DNA of 64,000 nt from Deinococcus sp. LM3 (GCF_002017875.1 NZ_MUFV01000001.1:1824501-1888500); one strand, 5' to 3'. Shown: positions 37,501 to 47,046, numbered from the stretch's first letter. Program-made: numbers and translations. The notes: generated by a model not told the origin, from the letters alone.

Positions 37501-38255
37501 TCACCAAGACCGGCCCCGCGTACGCCGTGCCCGGCGAGGCCCTGACCTTCACCATCACGGTCACGAACACCACGGCCGTGCCCGCCGCCGCGTACACCGT
37601 GACCGACACGCTGCCCACTGGCCTGACCTTCGTCAGCGCCAGTCACGGCGGCACATACGACAGCGCCACCCGCACCGTCACCTGGACGCTGCTGGCCCTG
37701 GCGGGGAACGCCACGCAGACCCTGACCCTCACGGCTGCCGCGCCCAGCGAGGCGCAGGTCACGGGCGGCCTGACCCGCGTGCAGAACACGGCCAGCGTCG
37801 CCCTGCCCGGCGAGACGGCCCTGGGCAACAACACCTCGGCCCCCACCGACACCCGCCTGATCCTGACCAGCGTCCGCAAGGAGGTGCGGAACGTCAGCGC
37901 GGGAACGGCGTTCGGCACCAGCGGCGGCGGCAAACCCGGCGAGATCCTGGAGTACTGCCTGATCACCCACAACCTGGGCGGCGCGGACCTGGGCGCCCCG
38001 ACCGGGTACGTCGTCAGGGACGCCGTGCCGGGCAACGTCACCGCCCGCCTGAACGCCTACGACGCCGAAGAGCCCGGCACGGGGACCGGTTTCGGCGTCA
38101 AGCTCACGCGCGGTTCGACCAGTTACCTGAGCAGCGTGGCGGCCACCCTGACCGACTCGGGCGGCACCTTCGGAAGCGGCGCGCTCAGCGTGAACCTGGG
38201 GGTCCTGACCGCCGGGGAGACCGTCACCATCTGCTTTCAGACCACCATCCGCTGA
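34530..38255 (+). CDS. Giant secreted surface protein with GEVED and DUF11 domains (2 of 2)
   Basis: 1241 aa, GTG start with AAGGA 7 nt upstream. After a Tat/Sec-like N-terminus (RRAWRAVLATAAL region), residues 30-330 form an unassigned domain. DFGDAPASYD ... LDSGEVEDSRL (about 345-510) is a GEVED domain. ADLSVTKTDGVTSVN (about 515-640) is a DUF11 repeat. A second region with RPNPGANAYADIFARWDHNG is unknown. LSVTKTGPAYAVPGEALTFTITVTNTT (about 990) is another DUF11 repeat, and a third degenerate one ends the protein. Such proteins are cell-surface or matrix proteins. No anchor motif seen. Confidence 0.82.
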   Translation: MTKTTTPTIPRALSRAAWRAVLATAALTGPAGAYQIVGDLSGTPTTWSGTAGTFQTTASNYAGGTASATFRSGLGTTFTAARDTAANQNSLYVNDGAGAIKTAMNARAGTYTGYSPGFTTSSVEGVALLTRDTRQNGSFTTYSVTNPNNTTQVQFIRLYADTTCYPGSSALDSAATCDRGKLTVTFTRPVTNPVLHLSGLGGNSAIGSPAVDAWGIATNFRLTNAGGSMTLLGTPANLAITTVGGQPQVGAAAFRSGTAYIQGTCTPATGLPAGCGSVQVNGTYSQLNFDVSMTIVRVLSGTPSRVYPIAGYDTSLAAGSTRDASIGADATNFAVSVSEDFGDAPASYDPTAAASHVLSDLKLGSAADADNTGTLNGGTAVTPSPGAVAPGADNTGVSGDGADEDAVTTFPAINASATSYALTVPVSGASAAGQVCGWIDFDRGGTFGNVASERACAAFASGATSVTLNWSGLSGLSAGTNYVRLRASYDTTGVQSPTGRLDSGEVEDSRLTITPAADLSVTKTDGVTSVNANTPTSYTIRVTNNGPSSVTGAVLRDAAVSGLTVLNLTCSGTPGQCASSPTTAQLQAGYALPTLNSGQFYELTLTTNVTATGSVSNVATITAPGGTVDPTPGNNSATDTNTVNPTPTDPFPASLCRPNPGANAYADIFARWDHNGSGGTSPAGAIEPAANNPAGAVGASAANEAVTGVTAAINSYDLNLRRSTLDAGVNTGKYLQYAFTTNSSFGGQHVELYGLGAMVYSSPGNVQATGTYRVRLEVATNAAFTSPTVFRAAISFDNGLASTADAASYSNQGSYAQTFLHWNADNLIALQPATTYYVRVYPYAPGATGYDNGTPYPGDVVLFDDFMLKAKGCNVPPTALDVTNAALTGTGTASIAPLSASDVAGGTIQSFTVSTLPLATQGTLLFADGLTPVTAGAVLTPAQASTLTFRPTAGSSGNATFTFTATDNNGATDLTPATYTVPVSSITDLSVTKTGPAYAVPGEALTFTITVTNTTAVPAAAYTVTDTLPTGLTFVSASHGGTYDSATRTVTWTLLALAGNATQTLTLTAAAPSEAQVTGGLTRVQNTASVALPGETALGNNTSAPTDTRLILTSVRKEVRNVSAGTAFGTSGGGKPGEILEYCLITHNLGGADLGAPTGYVVRDAVPGNVTARLNAYDAEEPGTGTGFGVKLTRGSTSYLSSVAATLTDSGGTFGSGALSVNLGVLTAGETVTICFQTTIR

Positions 38256-38270
38256 AGCCCCCCACCCCGC

Positions 38271-38276
38271 TACACT
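38271..38276 (+). promoter_or_regulatory. -10 box of the ORF at 38283
   Basis: TACACT, 6 nt before ATG 38283. Confidence 0.6.
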
Positions 38277-38282
38277 GGACGC

Positions 38283-38522
38283 ATGAGCCTCCTGCACTGG
38301 CTGATCACGCTGCTGGCCGCCGCCCTGTCCTTCTGGAGCGTGACCCTGCTGGGCCGCAGTCTGCCGCGCGTGTCCTGGCCCGGCGTGGCCGGCGAACTGC
38401 TGACCTTCGCGCTGATGGGCGTGCTGCTGACCCAGGGCGCGCCGATGTACGCCCTGCTGATCGTGATGATCGCCGCTTCGGCCGGCACGGCGCTGGTGCT
38501 GGGCCGCGTACTGAGACGCTGA
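38283..38522 (+). CDS. Small membrane protein, 79 aa
   Basis: Three hydrophobic segments (residues ~4-25, 33-52, 55-75) and a basic tail. It has its own leaderless promoter just after the surface-protein gene. No family recognised. Convergent with pnp. Confidence 0.7.
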   Translation: MSLLHWLITLLAAALSFWSVTLLGRSLPRVSWPGVAGELLTFALMGVLLTQGAPMYALLIVMIAASAGTALVLGRVLRR

Positions 38523-38542
38523 AGCAGACCGCACGGCTGCGA

Positions 38543-38596
38543 CAGAAGAAACGGGGAGCCGCAGCCCCCCGTCCATCAACCATCAACTTTCAACCA
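38543..38596. repeat. Period-7 repeat R2 (one arm)
   Basis: TCCATCAACCATCAACTTTC at its right end repeats the right arm of R1, and the AGAAGAA...GGAGCCGC part resembles R1's spacer. The left arm is missing. It lies between two convergent genes. Confidence 0.75.
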
Positions 38597-38612
38597 TGAA
38601 CCGCAGTGAACC

Positions 38613-40778
<2,166 letters not shown>

Positions 40779-40785
40779 AAGGGGC

Positions 40786-40791
40786 AGTCTA
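40786..40791 (-). promoter_or_regulatory. -10 box of pnp
   Basis: The minus strand reads TAGACT, 7 nt before the ATG. Confidence 0.6.
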
Positions 40792-40900
40792 TCCCGCCCG
40801 GAGCGGCCGACACCGCGACCAGACGCCTCCCGTCACCCTCCCTTCATGCACGCGGCGCGCACCTTGAGTTCCCGGCCTGCGCGGGTGGATAGTGCGCCGT

Positions 40901-41728
40901 ATGAGCATCGACAAGTTTGGTTCCGTTCCGAAGTTCGGTCTGGGCACGTTCCGCCTGAAGGATCAGGTCGTGATGGATTCCGTGCGCGACGCACTGGACG
41001 TGGGGTACCGCGCCATCGACACCGCGCAGGGCTACGGCAACGAGGCCGAGATTGGCGAGGTGCTGGCCGAGAGCGGCATTCACCGCGACGAACTGTTCAT
41101 CACCACCAAGATCAAACCCGACAACTACGGCCGCAGCAGTCTGGTCGCCAGCCTGCAGGACAGCGTGGAGAAACTCGGCGTGGAGGCAGTGGATCTGACC
41201 CTGATCCACTGGCCCGTCCCGAACGGCCCCGTGAAACCCGAGGAGTACCTGAAAGCCCTGGCGGACGGACTGGATCAGGGCCTGACGCGGCAGATCGGCG
41301 TGTCGAACTTCAACATCGAGGGCCTGAAGCAGGCGCGCGCCATCCTGGGCGACGTGCCCATCGCCACGAACCAGGTCGAGATCCACCCGTATCTGCAGAA
41401 CCGCCGCCTGGCGGAGTTCGCGCGTGGCGAGGGCATTCACCTGACGTCGTACATGACGCTGGCAGTCGGGAAGGTCATGGACGACCCGGTCTTGCAGGAC
41501 ATCGCCCGCGCGCACCGCGCGACGCCCGCGCAGGTGGCGCTCGCCTGGGCGCTGGCGCAGGAATACTCGGTGATTCCGTCCAGCACCAAACGCAAGAACC
41601 TCCAGAGCAACCTGGGCGCCCTGACCCTGAGCCTGACCGACGAGGACATGGAGCGCATCGCCGGGCTGGAGCAGGGCGAGTCCGCGCGCATCGCCAATCC
41701 CGAGAGTGCCCGTCCCATCTGGGATTGA
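40901..41728 (+). CDS. Aldo/keto reductase (2,5-diketogluconate-reductase-like)
   Basis: 275 aa TIM barrel. The catalytic tetrad is visible as D and Y in AIDTAQGYGNE (about residues 43-53), K in FITTKIKPD and H in LIHWPVP. GVSNFNIEGL and NQVEIHPYLQ are also typical; SSTKRKNLQSNL binds NADPH. Substrate unknown. The start at 40901 follows a weak TAGTGC box. The next gene is behind a terminator. Confidence 0.93.
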   Translation: MSIDKFGSVPKFGLGTFRLKDQVVMDSVRDALDVGYRAIDTAQGYGNEAEIGEVLAESGIHRDELFITTKIKPDNYGRSSLVASLQDSVEKLGVEAVDLTLIHWPVPNGPVKPEEYLKALADGLDQGLTRQIGVSNFNIEGLKQARAILGDVPIATNQVEIHPYLQNRRLAEFARGEGIHLTSYMTLAVGKVMDDPVLQDIARAHRATPAQVALAWALAQEYSVIPSSTKRKNLQSNLGALTLSLTDEDMERIAGLEQGESARIANPESARPIWD

Positions 41729-41749
41729 CCGCGCCGCCGGGGAGAGGAG

Positions 41750-41784
41750 GGGCCGGGAGAGATTCATTCCCGGCCCTTCTTCTT
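41750..41784 (+). terminator. Terminator of the aldo/keto reductase gene
   Basis: GGGCCGGGA (41750-41758) pairs with TCCCGGCCC (41768-41776), followed by TTCTTCTT. Confidence 0.8.
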
Positions 41785-41880
41785 GCATGTCATTCTGTTC
41801 CAGGCTAAACTGAAGTGTATGGAAAACCACGATTACGAGCCTGCCAGCGCCGGCTTGCCCGTTCAGGCCGGTCAGGTCAG

Positions 41881-41893
41881 ACGGAATCCGTAT
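41881..41893 (+). repeat. Right-end fragment of the dispersed element
   Basis: ACGGAATCCGTAT, identical to the right terminus of the element. It is followed by CAGGAGG, the ribosome-binding site of a small ORF. Confidence 0.6.
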
Positions 41894-41904
41894 CAGGAGG
41901 CTGT

Positions 41905-41973
41905 ATGCGTCGTCCCATCCCCGTCCCGCCCTACCCACACCCGCCTGTCCCTGCCCGCACGGGTGACCGCTGA
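41905..41973 (+). CDS. Possible 22-aa upstream leader peptide (Pro-rich)
   Basis: ATG preceded by AGGAGG at 4 nt, 22 Pro/Arg-rich codons, stop TGA overlapping the next gene's ATG (TGATG). It may serve translational coupling. Whether it is translated is unknown. Confidence 0.35.
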   Translation: MRRPIPVPPYPHPPVPARTGDR

Positions 41974-42521
41974 TGTCGTTTCAGGCGTACCTAGACAGCG
42001 TGCAGGCGAAGACCGGCAAGAGCGTCGCGGACTTCCGCACGGAAAGCGCAGACCGGGGCCTCACGAAACACGGCGAGATCGTGACGTGGCTCAAAGGCGA
42101 TTACGGGCTGGGGCACGGGCACGCGAACGCCGTGGCCGCCGCGCTCCTCAAGGCCGGGCACGCCACCACGTCCAGGGACGACCGGGTCGCCGCCGTGTTC
42201 AGCGGGAAGAAGGCCGCGTGGAAACCCGCCTACGACGCGCTGCTGGCGTCTGTGCAGGCCTTCGGGACCGACGTGGACACCGCTCCCACCGACACGTACG
42301 TCAGTTTCACGCGGGGCGGCAAGAAATTCGCGGTCGTGCAGCCCACCGCCGCGCGCCTGGACCTGGGTATCAAGCGCAGGGACGCACAGGCCACGGAGCG
42401 TTTCGAGGCGGCCGGAACGTGGAACAGCATGGTCACGCACCGCGTGCGCATCGGTGACGCCGCGCAGATCGACGCCGAGGTCATGGACTGGCTGCGCGCC
42501 GCGTACGGGGCCGCGCAGTGA
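41973..42521 (+). CDS. DUF4287 + DUF5655 domain protein
   Basis: 182 aa. Residues 1-70 (MSFQAYLDSVQAKTGKSV ... LTKHGEIVTWLKGDYGLGHGHANAV) match DUF4287. Residues ~80-180 (DALLASVQAFGTDVDTAP ... YVSFTRGGKKFAVVQP) match DUF5655, a predicted transport/metabolite-binding domain of unknown role. The start overlaps the stop of a small upstream ORF. First of a run of small-domain genes. Confidence 0.85.
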   Translation: MSFQAYLDSVQAKTGKSVADFRTESADRGLTKHGEIVTWLKGDYGLGHGHANAVAAALLKAGHATTSRDDRVAAVFSGKKAAWKPAYDALLASVQAFGTDVDTAPTDTYVSFTRGGKKFAVVQPTAARLDLGIKRRDAQATERFEAAGTWNSMVTHRVRIGDAAQIDAEVMDWLRAAYGAAQ

Positions 42522-42617
42522 GGGGCCGCGCAGTGACCCCCCCCGGTCCGTCACCTTCACGTCGTCCCTGCTGCCCGCCGTCGTCGCGCCCTGCCTGAAC
42601 ACCCCGGAGGTTCAACG

Positions 42618-43325
42618 ATGATCGACACCACCCCCGCCCACCCGCCCGTCGTCGACCGGGCCGCATGGACGGCCGCCCGCGCCGCGCTGCTGCCGCTGGA
42701 GAAGGCCGGGACGCGCCTGCACGACGCCATCGCCGCGCAGCGCCGCCGCCTGCCCATGACGCCCGTGCAGAACTACTCCTTCACGGGCGAACGCGGCCCT
42801 GTCACGCTGACCGACCTGTTCGCGGGGCGCTCGCAGCTGATCCTGCATCACTTCATGTTCGAGCCGCAGTGGTCGCAGGGCTGCGCGTTTTGCTCGGATG
42901 ACGCCGACAACGCTGTGCCGCACCTCGCGCACCTCGGGCCGTACGACATCAGTTTTGTGCGGATCTCCCGCGCGCCCGTGGAGAAGCTGCTGGCGTACTC
43001 GGCGCGGATGGGCTGGACGGCGCCGTGGGTGTCGTCGGGTGGCACCACCTTCGGCGACGACTGGGGCTGGACACGGCCCGGCGGGGGCGAGGTCTCCGGT
43101 TTCAGCGTGTACCTGCTGCACAGCGGCGTGCCGCACCTGACATACCGCACGGACGGGCGCGGAGTGGAGTTGATGTCCAGCATCGCCGGGCACCTGGACA
43201 TCACCCCGTACGGCCGGCAGGAGGCGTGGGAGGACTCGCCGCCCGGCTGGCCGCAGGACGGTACCTTCACGAAGACCAGACGCCACGACGAGTACGACGC
43301 GCCGCTTCCATCCACGCAGCCCTGA
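42618..43325 (+). CDS. DUF899 thioredoxin-like protein
   Basis: 235 aa. PVQNYSFTGERGPVTLTDLF, LILHHFMFEPQWSQGCAFCS and the closing YGRQEAWEDSPPGWPQ are diagnostic of DUF899, a thioredoxin-fold family of unknown reaction. The CAFC pair (C-x2-C) is kept. GGAGG lies 8 nt before the ATG. Confidence 0.9.
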   Translation: MIDTTPAHPPVVDRAAWTAARAALLPLEKAGTRLHDAIAAQRRRLPMTPVQNYSFTGERGPVTLTDLFAGRSQLILHHFMFEPQWSQGCAFCSDDADNAVPHLAHLGPYDISFVRISRAPVEKLLAYSARMGWTAPWVSSGGTTFGDDWGWTRPGGGEVSGFSVYLLHSGVPHLTYRTDGRGVELMSSIAGHLDITPYGRQEAWEDSPPGWPQDGTFTKTRRHDEYDAPLPSTQP

Positions 43326-43339
43326 GCACCGGAGGTTCC

Positions 43340-43786
43340 ATGCCCACATTCAGCGCAATCCTGAAGCAGGAGGGCAAGACCGCGACCGGCATCGAGGTGC
43401 CCCCCCAGATCATGGACGCGCTGGGCGGCGGGAAGAAACCGGCCGTGACCGTCACCCTGAACGGGTACGCGTACCGCAGCACCATCGGCGTGATGGGCGG
43501 ACGCTCCATGATTCCCGTGAGTGCCGGGCACCGGGGAAACGCGGGCCTGAGCGCCGGCGACAGCGTGCAGGTCACGCTGGAACTCGATACGGCCCCGCGC
43601 GAGGTGGACGTGCCTGAAGACCTCCAGGCCGCGCTGGACGCGAACCCCGCCGCACTGGCCGCCTTTGCGCGGCTGTCGTACAGCGGCAAACGCCAGCACA
43701 CCCTGAGCGTGGAGGGCACGAAGAACCCGGAGACGCGGGCGCGGCGCGTGGCGAAGGCTGTGGGGACACTGTCGGGCGGCGCATGA
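43340..43786 (+). CDS. DUF1905 / YdeI-OmpD-associated protein
   Basis: 148 aa. N-terminal DUF1905 barrel (TFSAILKQEGKTATGIEVP, RSTIGVMGGRSMIPVS, GLSAGDSVQVTLELD). C-terminal YdeI-type helical tail (AALDANPAALAAFARLSYSGKRQHTL). Function unknown. GGAGG lies 5 nt before the ATG. Its stop overlaps the next start. Confidence 0.88.
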   Translation: MPTFSAILKQEGKTATGIEVPPQIMDALGGGKKPAVTVTLNGYAYRSTIGVMGGRSMIPVSAGHRGNAGLSAGDSVQVTLELDTAPREVDVPEDLQAALDANPAALAAFARLSYSGKRQHTLSVEGTKNPETRARRVAKAVGTLSGGA

Positions 43787-44142
43787 ACTGGACGCTGGAG
43801 GTCGTCGTGGTGCCCGTGACGGACATCGACCGCGCCAGGGCGTTCTACGAGGGCGGCCTGGACTTTCACGTCGATCACGACCTCCAGATGGGCGGCGGGC
43901 GGCGACTGGTGCAGCTCACGCCGCCCGGTTCTCTTCAGGGCGTGCAGCTCGTGGTGAATGACCTGCGCGCCGCCTGTGAGGAACTCCTGGCGCGCGGCGT
44001 GGACGCCCCGGAAATCCAGGTACTCGGCGGCCCCCCGCGCCCCGCCACCCCGGACGACGACCTGAACCATGTCGGGTTTCTGTTCATGAAAGACCCGGAC
44101 GGGAACGGGTTTGCTGTGCAGCAGATCAGCGCCCGCCCATAG
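43783..44142 (+). CDS. VOC family (glyoxalase-like) protein
   Basis: 119 aa. VVVVPVTDIDRARAFYEGGLDF and GFLFMKDPDGNGFAVQQ are the paired VOC half-motifs. Metal-binding residues are only partly evident, so activity is open. Coupled to the previous gene by ATGA. Confidence 0.9.
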   Translation: MNWTLEVVVVPVTDIDRARAFYEGGLDFHVDHDLQMGGGRRLVQLTPPGSLQGVQLVVNDLRAACEELLARGVDAPEIQVLGGPPRPATPDDDLNHVGFLFMKDPDGNGFAVQQISARP

Positions 44143-44175
44143 CCCACCGCCCCCATCCCTGAAGGAGAACTGACC

Positions 44176-44571
44176 ATGCCGCACACCATCACGCCCTTCC
44201 TGATGTTCCAGGGACAGTGCACTGACGCCCTGGCCCTGTACACCCGTGTGTTCCCGGAGGCCCGCGTGGAGGGCCTGGAGCACTACCCGGACGGCACCGT
44301 GCGCGGTGCGACCCTGCACCTGACGGACACCCTGGCGCTGCGCGTGACCGACAGTCCTGTCCAGCATGCGTTCACGTTCACGCCGTCCACGTCGCTGTTC
44401 GTGGACTGCGCGGACATCGCCGGGTTCGAGGCGCTGTACGCGGGCCTGTCGGACGGCGGCGAGATTCTGATGCCACCCGCCGACTACGACTTCAGTCCGC
44501 GCTTCGCGTGGGTGAACGACCCGTACGGCGTGTCCTGGCAGCTGAACGTACCCCACCCACAGACGCCATGA
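44176..44571 (+). CDS. PhnB/3-dmu-9_3-mt type VOC protein
   Basis: 131 aa. ITPFLMFQGQCTDALALYTRVFP and FAWVNDPYGVSWQLN are typical of this VOC subfamily. Substrate unknown. AAGGAG precedes the ATG. Its stop overlaps the next start (ATGA). Confidence 0.9.
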   Translation: MPHTITPFLMFQGQCTDALALYTRVFPEARVEGLEHYPDGTVRGATLHLTDTLALRVTDSPVQHAFTFTPSTSLFVDCADIAGFEALYAGLSDGGEILMPPADYDFSPRFAWVNDPYGVSWQLNVPHPQTP

Positions 44572-45200
44572 GGCCCCTGATCGTCAGCAATTTCGTCACG
44601 TTGGACGGCTGTTACGAGGATGCCAGCCGGACGCTGGTGCCCCTGTTCGAGTACCGGCACCCCGATTACGACGGCGACGATCAGTTCGACCACCACAACC
44701 TGGAGGTGCTGGAGGCTGCCGGGACGCTGCTGCTCGCCGGGCACGAGTCCGCGCTGAACAACCTGCGGTACTGGCAGGGCGTGCAAGGCGACCCGCAGGC
44801 GACCCCGGTGCGCCGGGCCTTCGCGCGTCGCATCGCGCAGATCGAGACGGTCATCGTGTCCGATCACGTCACGCCGGGCGATCTGACGCCGTTCCCGAAC
44901 GCCCGCGCCGCGAAGGTCGCGGACGCCGAAGCGACTGTACGTACCCTGAAGGCTGGCGAGGGGCCGCCCATCCTGATCATCCTGAGCCGCCTGCTGTGGC
45001 AGGGCATGCTGGCGCGCGGACTGGTGGACGAACTGCACCTGACGACCTTCCCGCTGCTGGCCGGGCCGGGCGGTACACCGCTGTTCACGGGCCGCCCCCC
45101 GGTGCAGTTCCGGCTGATCCGCTCGCAGACCTACCCCGGCTCCGGGAACGTGCTGAACGTGTACGACGTGTCGAGCCTCGCGCCGGGGGCCGGGTCATGA
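44568..45200 (+). CDS. RibD C-terminal/DHFR-like reductase
   Basis: 210 aa. MRPLIVSNFVTLDGCYED and the tail LVDELHLTTFPLLAGPGG match the RibD-C/dihydrofolate-reductase-like family, usually NADPH-dependent reductases. The substrate is unknown. A paralog lies at 49895. Coupled on both sides by ATGA. Confidence 0.9.
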   Translation: MRPLIVSNFVTLDGCYEDASRTLVPLFEYRHPDYDGDDQFDHHNLEVLEAAGTLLLAGHESALNNLRYWQGVQGDPQATPVRRAFARRIAQIETVIVSDHVTPGDLTPFPNARAAKVADAEATVRTLKAGEGPPILIILSRLLWQGMLARGLVDELHLTTFPLLAGPGGTPLFTGRPPVQFRLIRSQTYPGSGNVLNVYDVSSLAPGAGS

Positions 45201-45556
45201 ACAGTGCCGTGACGGCGTTCCTGGCCGCGCTGGAGCACCCGCACCGGGCGCAGATCGGCGAGCTGCGCGCCGTGATCCTGGCGGCCGATCTGGCCATCCG
45301 GGAGGAGGTGAAGTGGAACGCGCCGAGTTTCCGGCTGGCGGATCACTTCGCGACCTTCAAACTCCGGCCCGAATCGACCTTGCAGGTCGTGCTGCACACC
45401 GGGGCGAAGGTGCGCGCCGAGCCGCTGGTCATGCACATTGACGATCCGGCGGGCCTGCTGGCCTGGGTCACGCCGGACCGGGCGGTGCTGACCCTGCGTG
45501 ACCCGGACACCGTGGCCGCGCACTCGGACGCCGTGCAGGGCATCGTCCGGCAGTGA
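45197..45556 (+). CDS. DUF1801 protein
   Basis: 119 aa. HRAQIGELRAVILAADLAIREEVKW followed by PSFRLADHFATFKLR is the DUF1801 core. Function unknown. The start overlaps the previous stop. A second, broken DUF1801 gene lies at 50434-50968. The frame stays open beyond its TGA into the HhH ORF. Confidence 0.88.
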   Translation: MNSAVTAFLAALEHPHRAQIGELRAVILAADLAIREEVKWNAPSFRLADHFATFKLRPESTLQVVLHTGAKVRAEPLVMHIDDPAGLLAWVTPDRAVLTLRDPDTVAAHSDAVQGIVRQ

Positions 45557-45598
45557 ATCGCGCAGCTCCACGCCGCGCCGGCCGACGACCTGCCGCGC

Positions 45599-45781
45599 GT
45601 GGGTGCTCCAGCCCGACGCGCCCTGGCGACTGCGGGCATCACCACCCTGGCCGACCTCGCGCCGCGCACCGAGAAGGAGGTCGCGGGACTGCACGGCCTG
45701 GGGCCGAAAGCACTCGGGCTGCTGCGCGAGGCCCTGAGGGAGCGGGGACTGGCCTTCAGCGATGAAAGGGACTCCGGTTAA
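45599..45781 (+). CDS. Small helix-hairpin-helix protein, 60 aa
   Basis: RRALATAGITTLADLAPRTEKEVAGLHGLGPKALGLLREAL matches the HhH fold of RNA polymerase alpha C-terminal type domains. The frame is open back to the TGA of the DUF1801 gene (45554-45556), including a fitting LPRVG segment, so either it starts at a rarer codon (GTG 45599 is the first standard one) or it was once fused to DUF1801. Its last codons and TAA lie in a repeat fragment. Confidence 0.7.
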   Translation: MGAPARRALATAGITTLADLAPRTEKEVAGLHGLGPKALGLLREALRERGLAFSDERDSG

Positions 45782-45814
45782 ATGCCTTGTACAGACCGCC
45801 GGGCCGGAGTCCGC
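45768..45814 (+). repeat. Rearranged dispersed-element fragment
   Basis: GGACTCCGGTTAAATGCCTTG matches the left end with changes, and CGGAGTCCGCAT is the same end inverted. An internally deleted copy. It supplies the stop codon of the HhH ORF. Confidence 0.6.
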
Positions 45815-45880
45815 ATGATTCCCAGTTCCCCTTCAGGTGAACGCTACCGTCCACCCACCTCGCCCTGAAAGGATGACTGC

Positions 45881-46990
45881 ATGCAGCTCAAGAAGCATTC
45901 TGAACTCACCGCCTCCCGGAAAGCCGCGCTCGTGGCTGCCGGCCTCGTGCAGGTCGGCCTGTTCGCTGCTGCGTGGGGTGATCTGAACCTGCGCCGCCCG
46001 GACGCCGTGCGCGGCAGCAAGGCCGCGTGGCGCGCGGGCCTGTTCGTGAACACGCTGGGGCCGCTCGCGTACCTCGCGCGGGGCCGCAAGGGCAGCGCGT
46101 GGACGGAAGCGAACGTGCCCGACCAGACCGGCCGGGTCGTGGTCGTGACCGGCGCGAACAGCGGCCTGGGCCTGGAAACCTCGCGGGTGCTGGCCCTGCG
46201 CGGCGCGACCGTGATCATGGCCTGCCGCAGCGAGCAGAGGGCACAGAAGGCCGCCGCCGGTATCCGCGCGCTGAACCCGAAGGGCGAGGTCGTCCTGATG
46301 ACCCTGGACCTGGGCGACCTGGATTCCGTGAAAGCCTTCGCGGACGCCTTCCGGGCGCGGTACGACCACCTGGACATCCTGGTGAACAACGCCGGGATCA
46401 TGGTGCCGCCGCTGGGCCGCACCGCGCAGGGCTTCGAGACGCAGTTCGGCGTGAACCACCTGGGTCACTTCGCCCTGAGTGCCGCGCTGATGCCGCTGCT
46501 GGAGCGCACGGCGGGCGCGCGGGTCGTGACCGTCAGTTCCTTCGCGCACCGCTTCGGGGAACTGAACCTCGCGGACGCCAACTGGCACGCCCGGCCCTAC
46601 GCGCCCATGCCCGCCTACGGGCAGAGCAAACTGGCGAACCTGCTGTTCACGCACGAACTGCAACGCCGCCTGAACGCCGCCGGGAAGGACGTGCTGGCCG
46701 TCGCCGCGCACCCCGGCTGGGCCGCCACCGGGTTGCAGGGCGACAGCCGGGGCTCGACCCTCGCCAACCGCCTGTTCGCGCAGCCGCAGGCCACCGGCGC
46801 GCTGCCCACCCTGTACGCCGCGACCGCCCCGGACGTGACGGGCGGCGCGTACTACGGTCCCAGCGGTCTGCTGCAACTCGGCGGGAACCCGGAACGGGTC
46901 GACTCGAACGCCCGCTCGCACGACACGCAGGACGCCGCGAACCTCTGGGCGCTGTCCGAACGGCTGACCGGCGTGACCTTCACCGTCTGA
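45881..46990 (+). CDS. Short-chain dehydrogenase with PLDc_N-like membrane N-terminus
   Basis: 369 aa. Residues ~15-70 form two membrane segments with W(G)DL...W...NTLGPLAYLARGRKG, the pattern of the PLDc_N domain found before cardiolipin synthases. From residue ~84 it is a classical SDR: TGANSGLG (NAD(P)-binding), NNAGIM, VSSFAHR and catalytic Y-x3-K in AYGQSKLAN. It resembles retinol-dehydrogenase-like SDRs. The membrane domain suggests a lipid-like substrate; this is inference. The stop TGA shares its last A with a repeat fragment. Confidence 0.88.
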   Translation: MQLKKHSELTASRKAALVAAGLVQVGLFAAAWGDLNLRRPDAVRGSKAAWRAGLFVNTLGPLAYLARGRKGSAWTEANVPDQTGRVVVVTGANSGLGLETSRVLALRGATVIMACRSEQRAQKAAAGIRALNPKGEVVLMTLDLGDLDSVKAFADAFRARYDHLDILVNNAGIMVPPLGRTAQGFETQFGVNHLGHFALSAALMPLLERTAGARVVTVSSFAHRFGELNLADANWHARPYAPMPAYGQSKLANLLFTHELQRRLNAAGKDVLAVAAHPGWAATGLQGDSRGSTLANRLFAQPQATGALPTLYAATAPDVTGGAYYGPSGLLQLGGNPERVDSNARSHDTQDAANLWALSERLTGVTFTV

Positions 46991-47010
46991 TAAGGACTCC
47001 GGTTGACCGG
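46990..47010 (+). repeat. Left-end fragment of the dispersed element
   Basis: ATAAGGACTCCGGTTGACCGG aligns with ATACGGACTCCGATTGAATGG. Its first A completes the TGA stop of the SDR gene, as in copy j. Confidence 0.6.
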
Positions 47011-47031
47011 GGGCGCCCGGTGCGTGGGCAG

Positions 47032-47037
47032 TAGACT
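47032..47037 (+). promoter_or_regulatory. -10 box upstream of the leader ORF and peptidase E
   Basis: TAGACT, 9 nt before ATG 47047. Confidence 0.5.
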
Positions 47038-47046
47038 GAGCGCACC

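Noticed and set aside
34500..38579. Open frame of over 1300 codons on the minus strand
   Set aside because: It is antisense to the GEVED/DUF11 protein, rich in Gly/Val/Arg as expected from a shadow of high-GC coding sequence, and has no motif.
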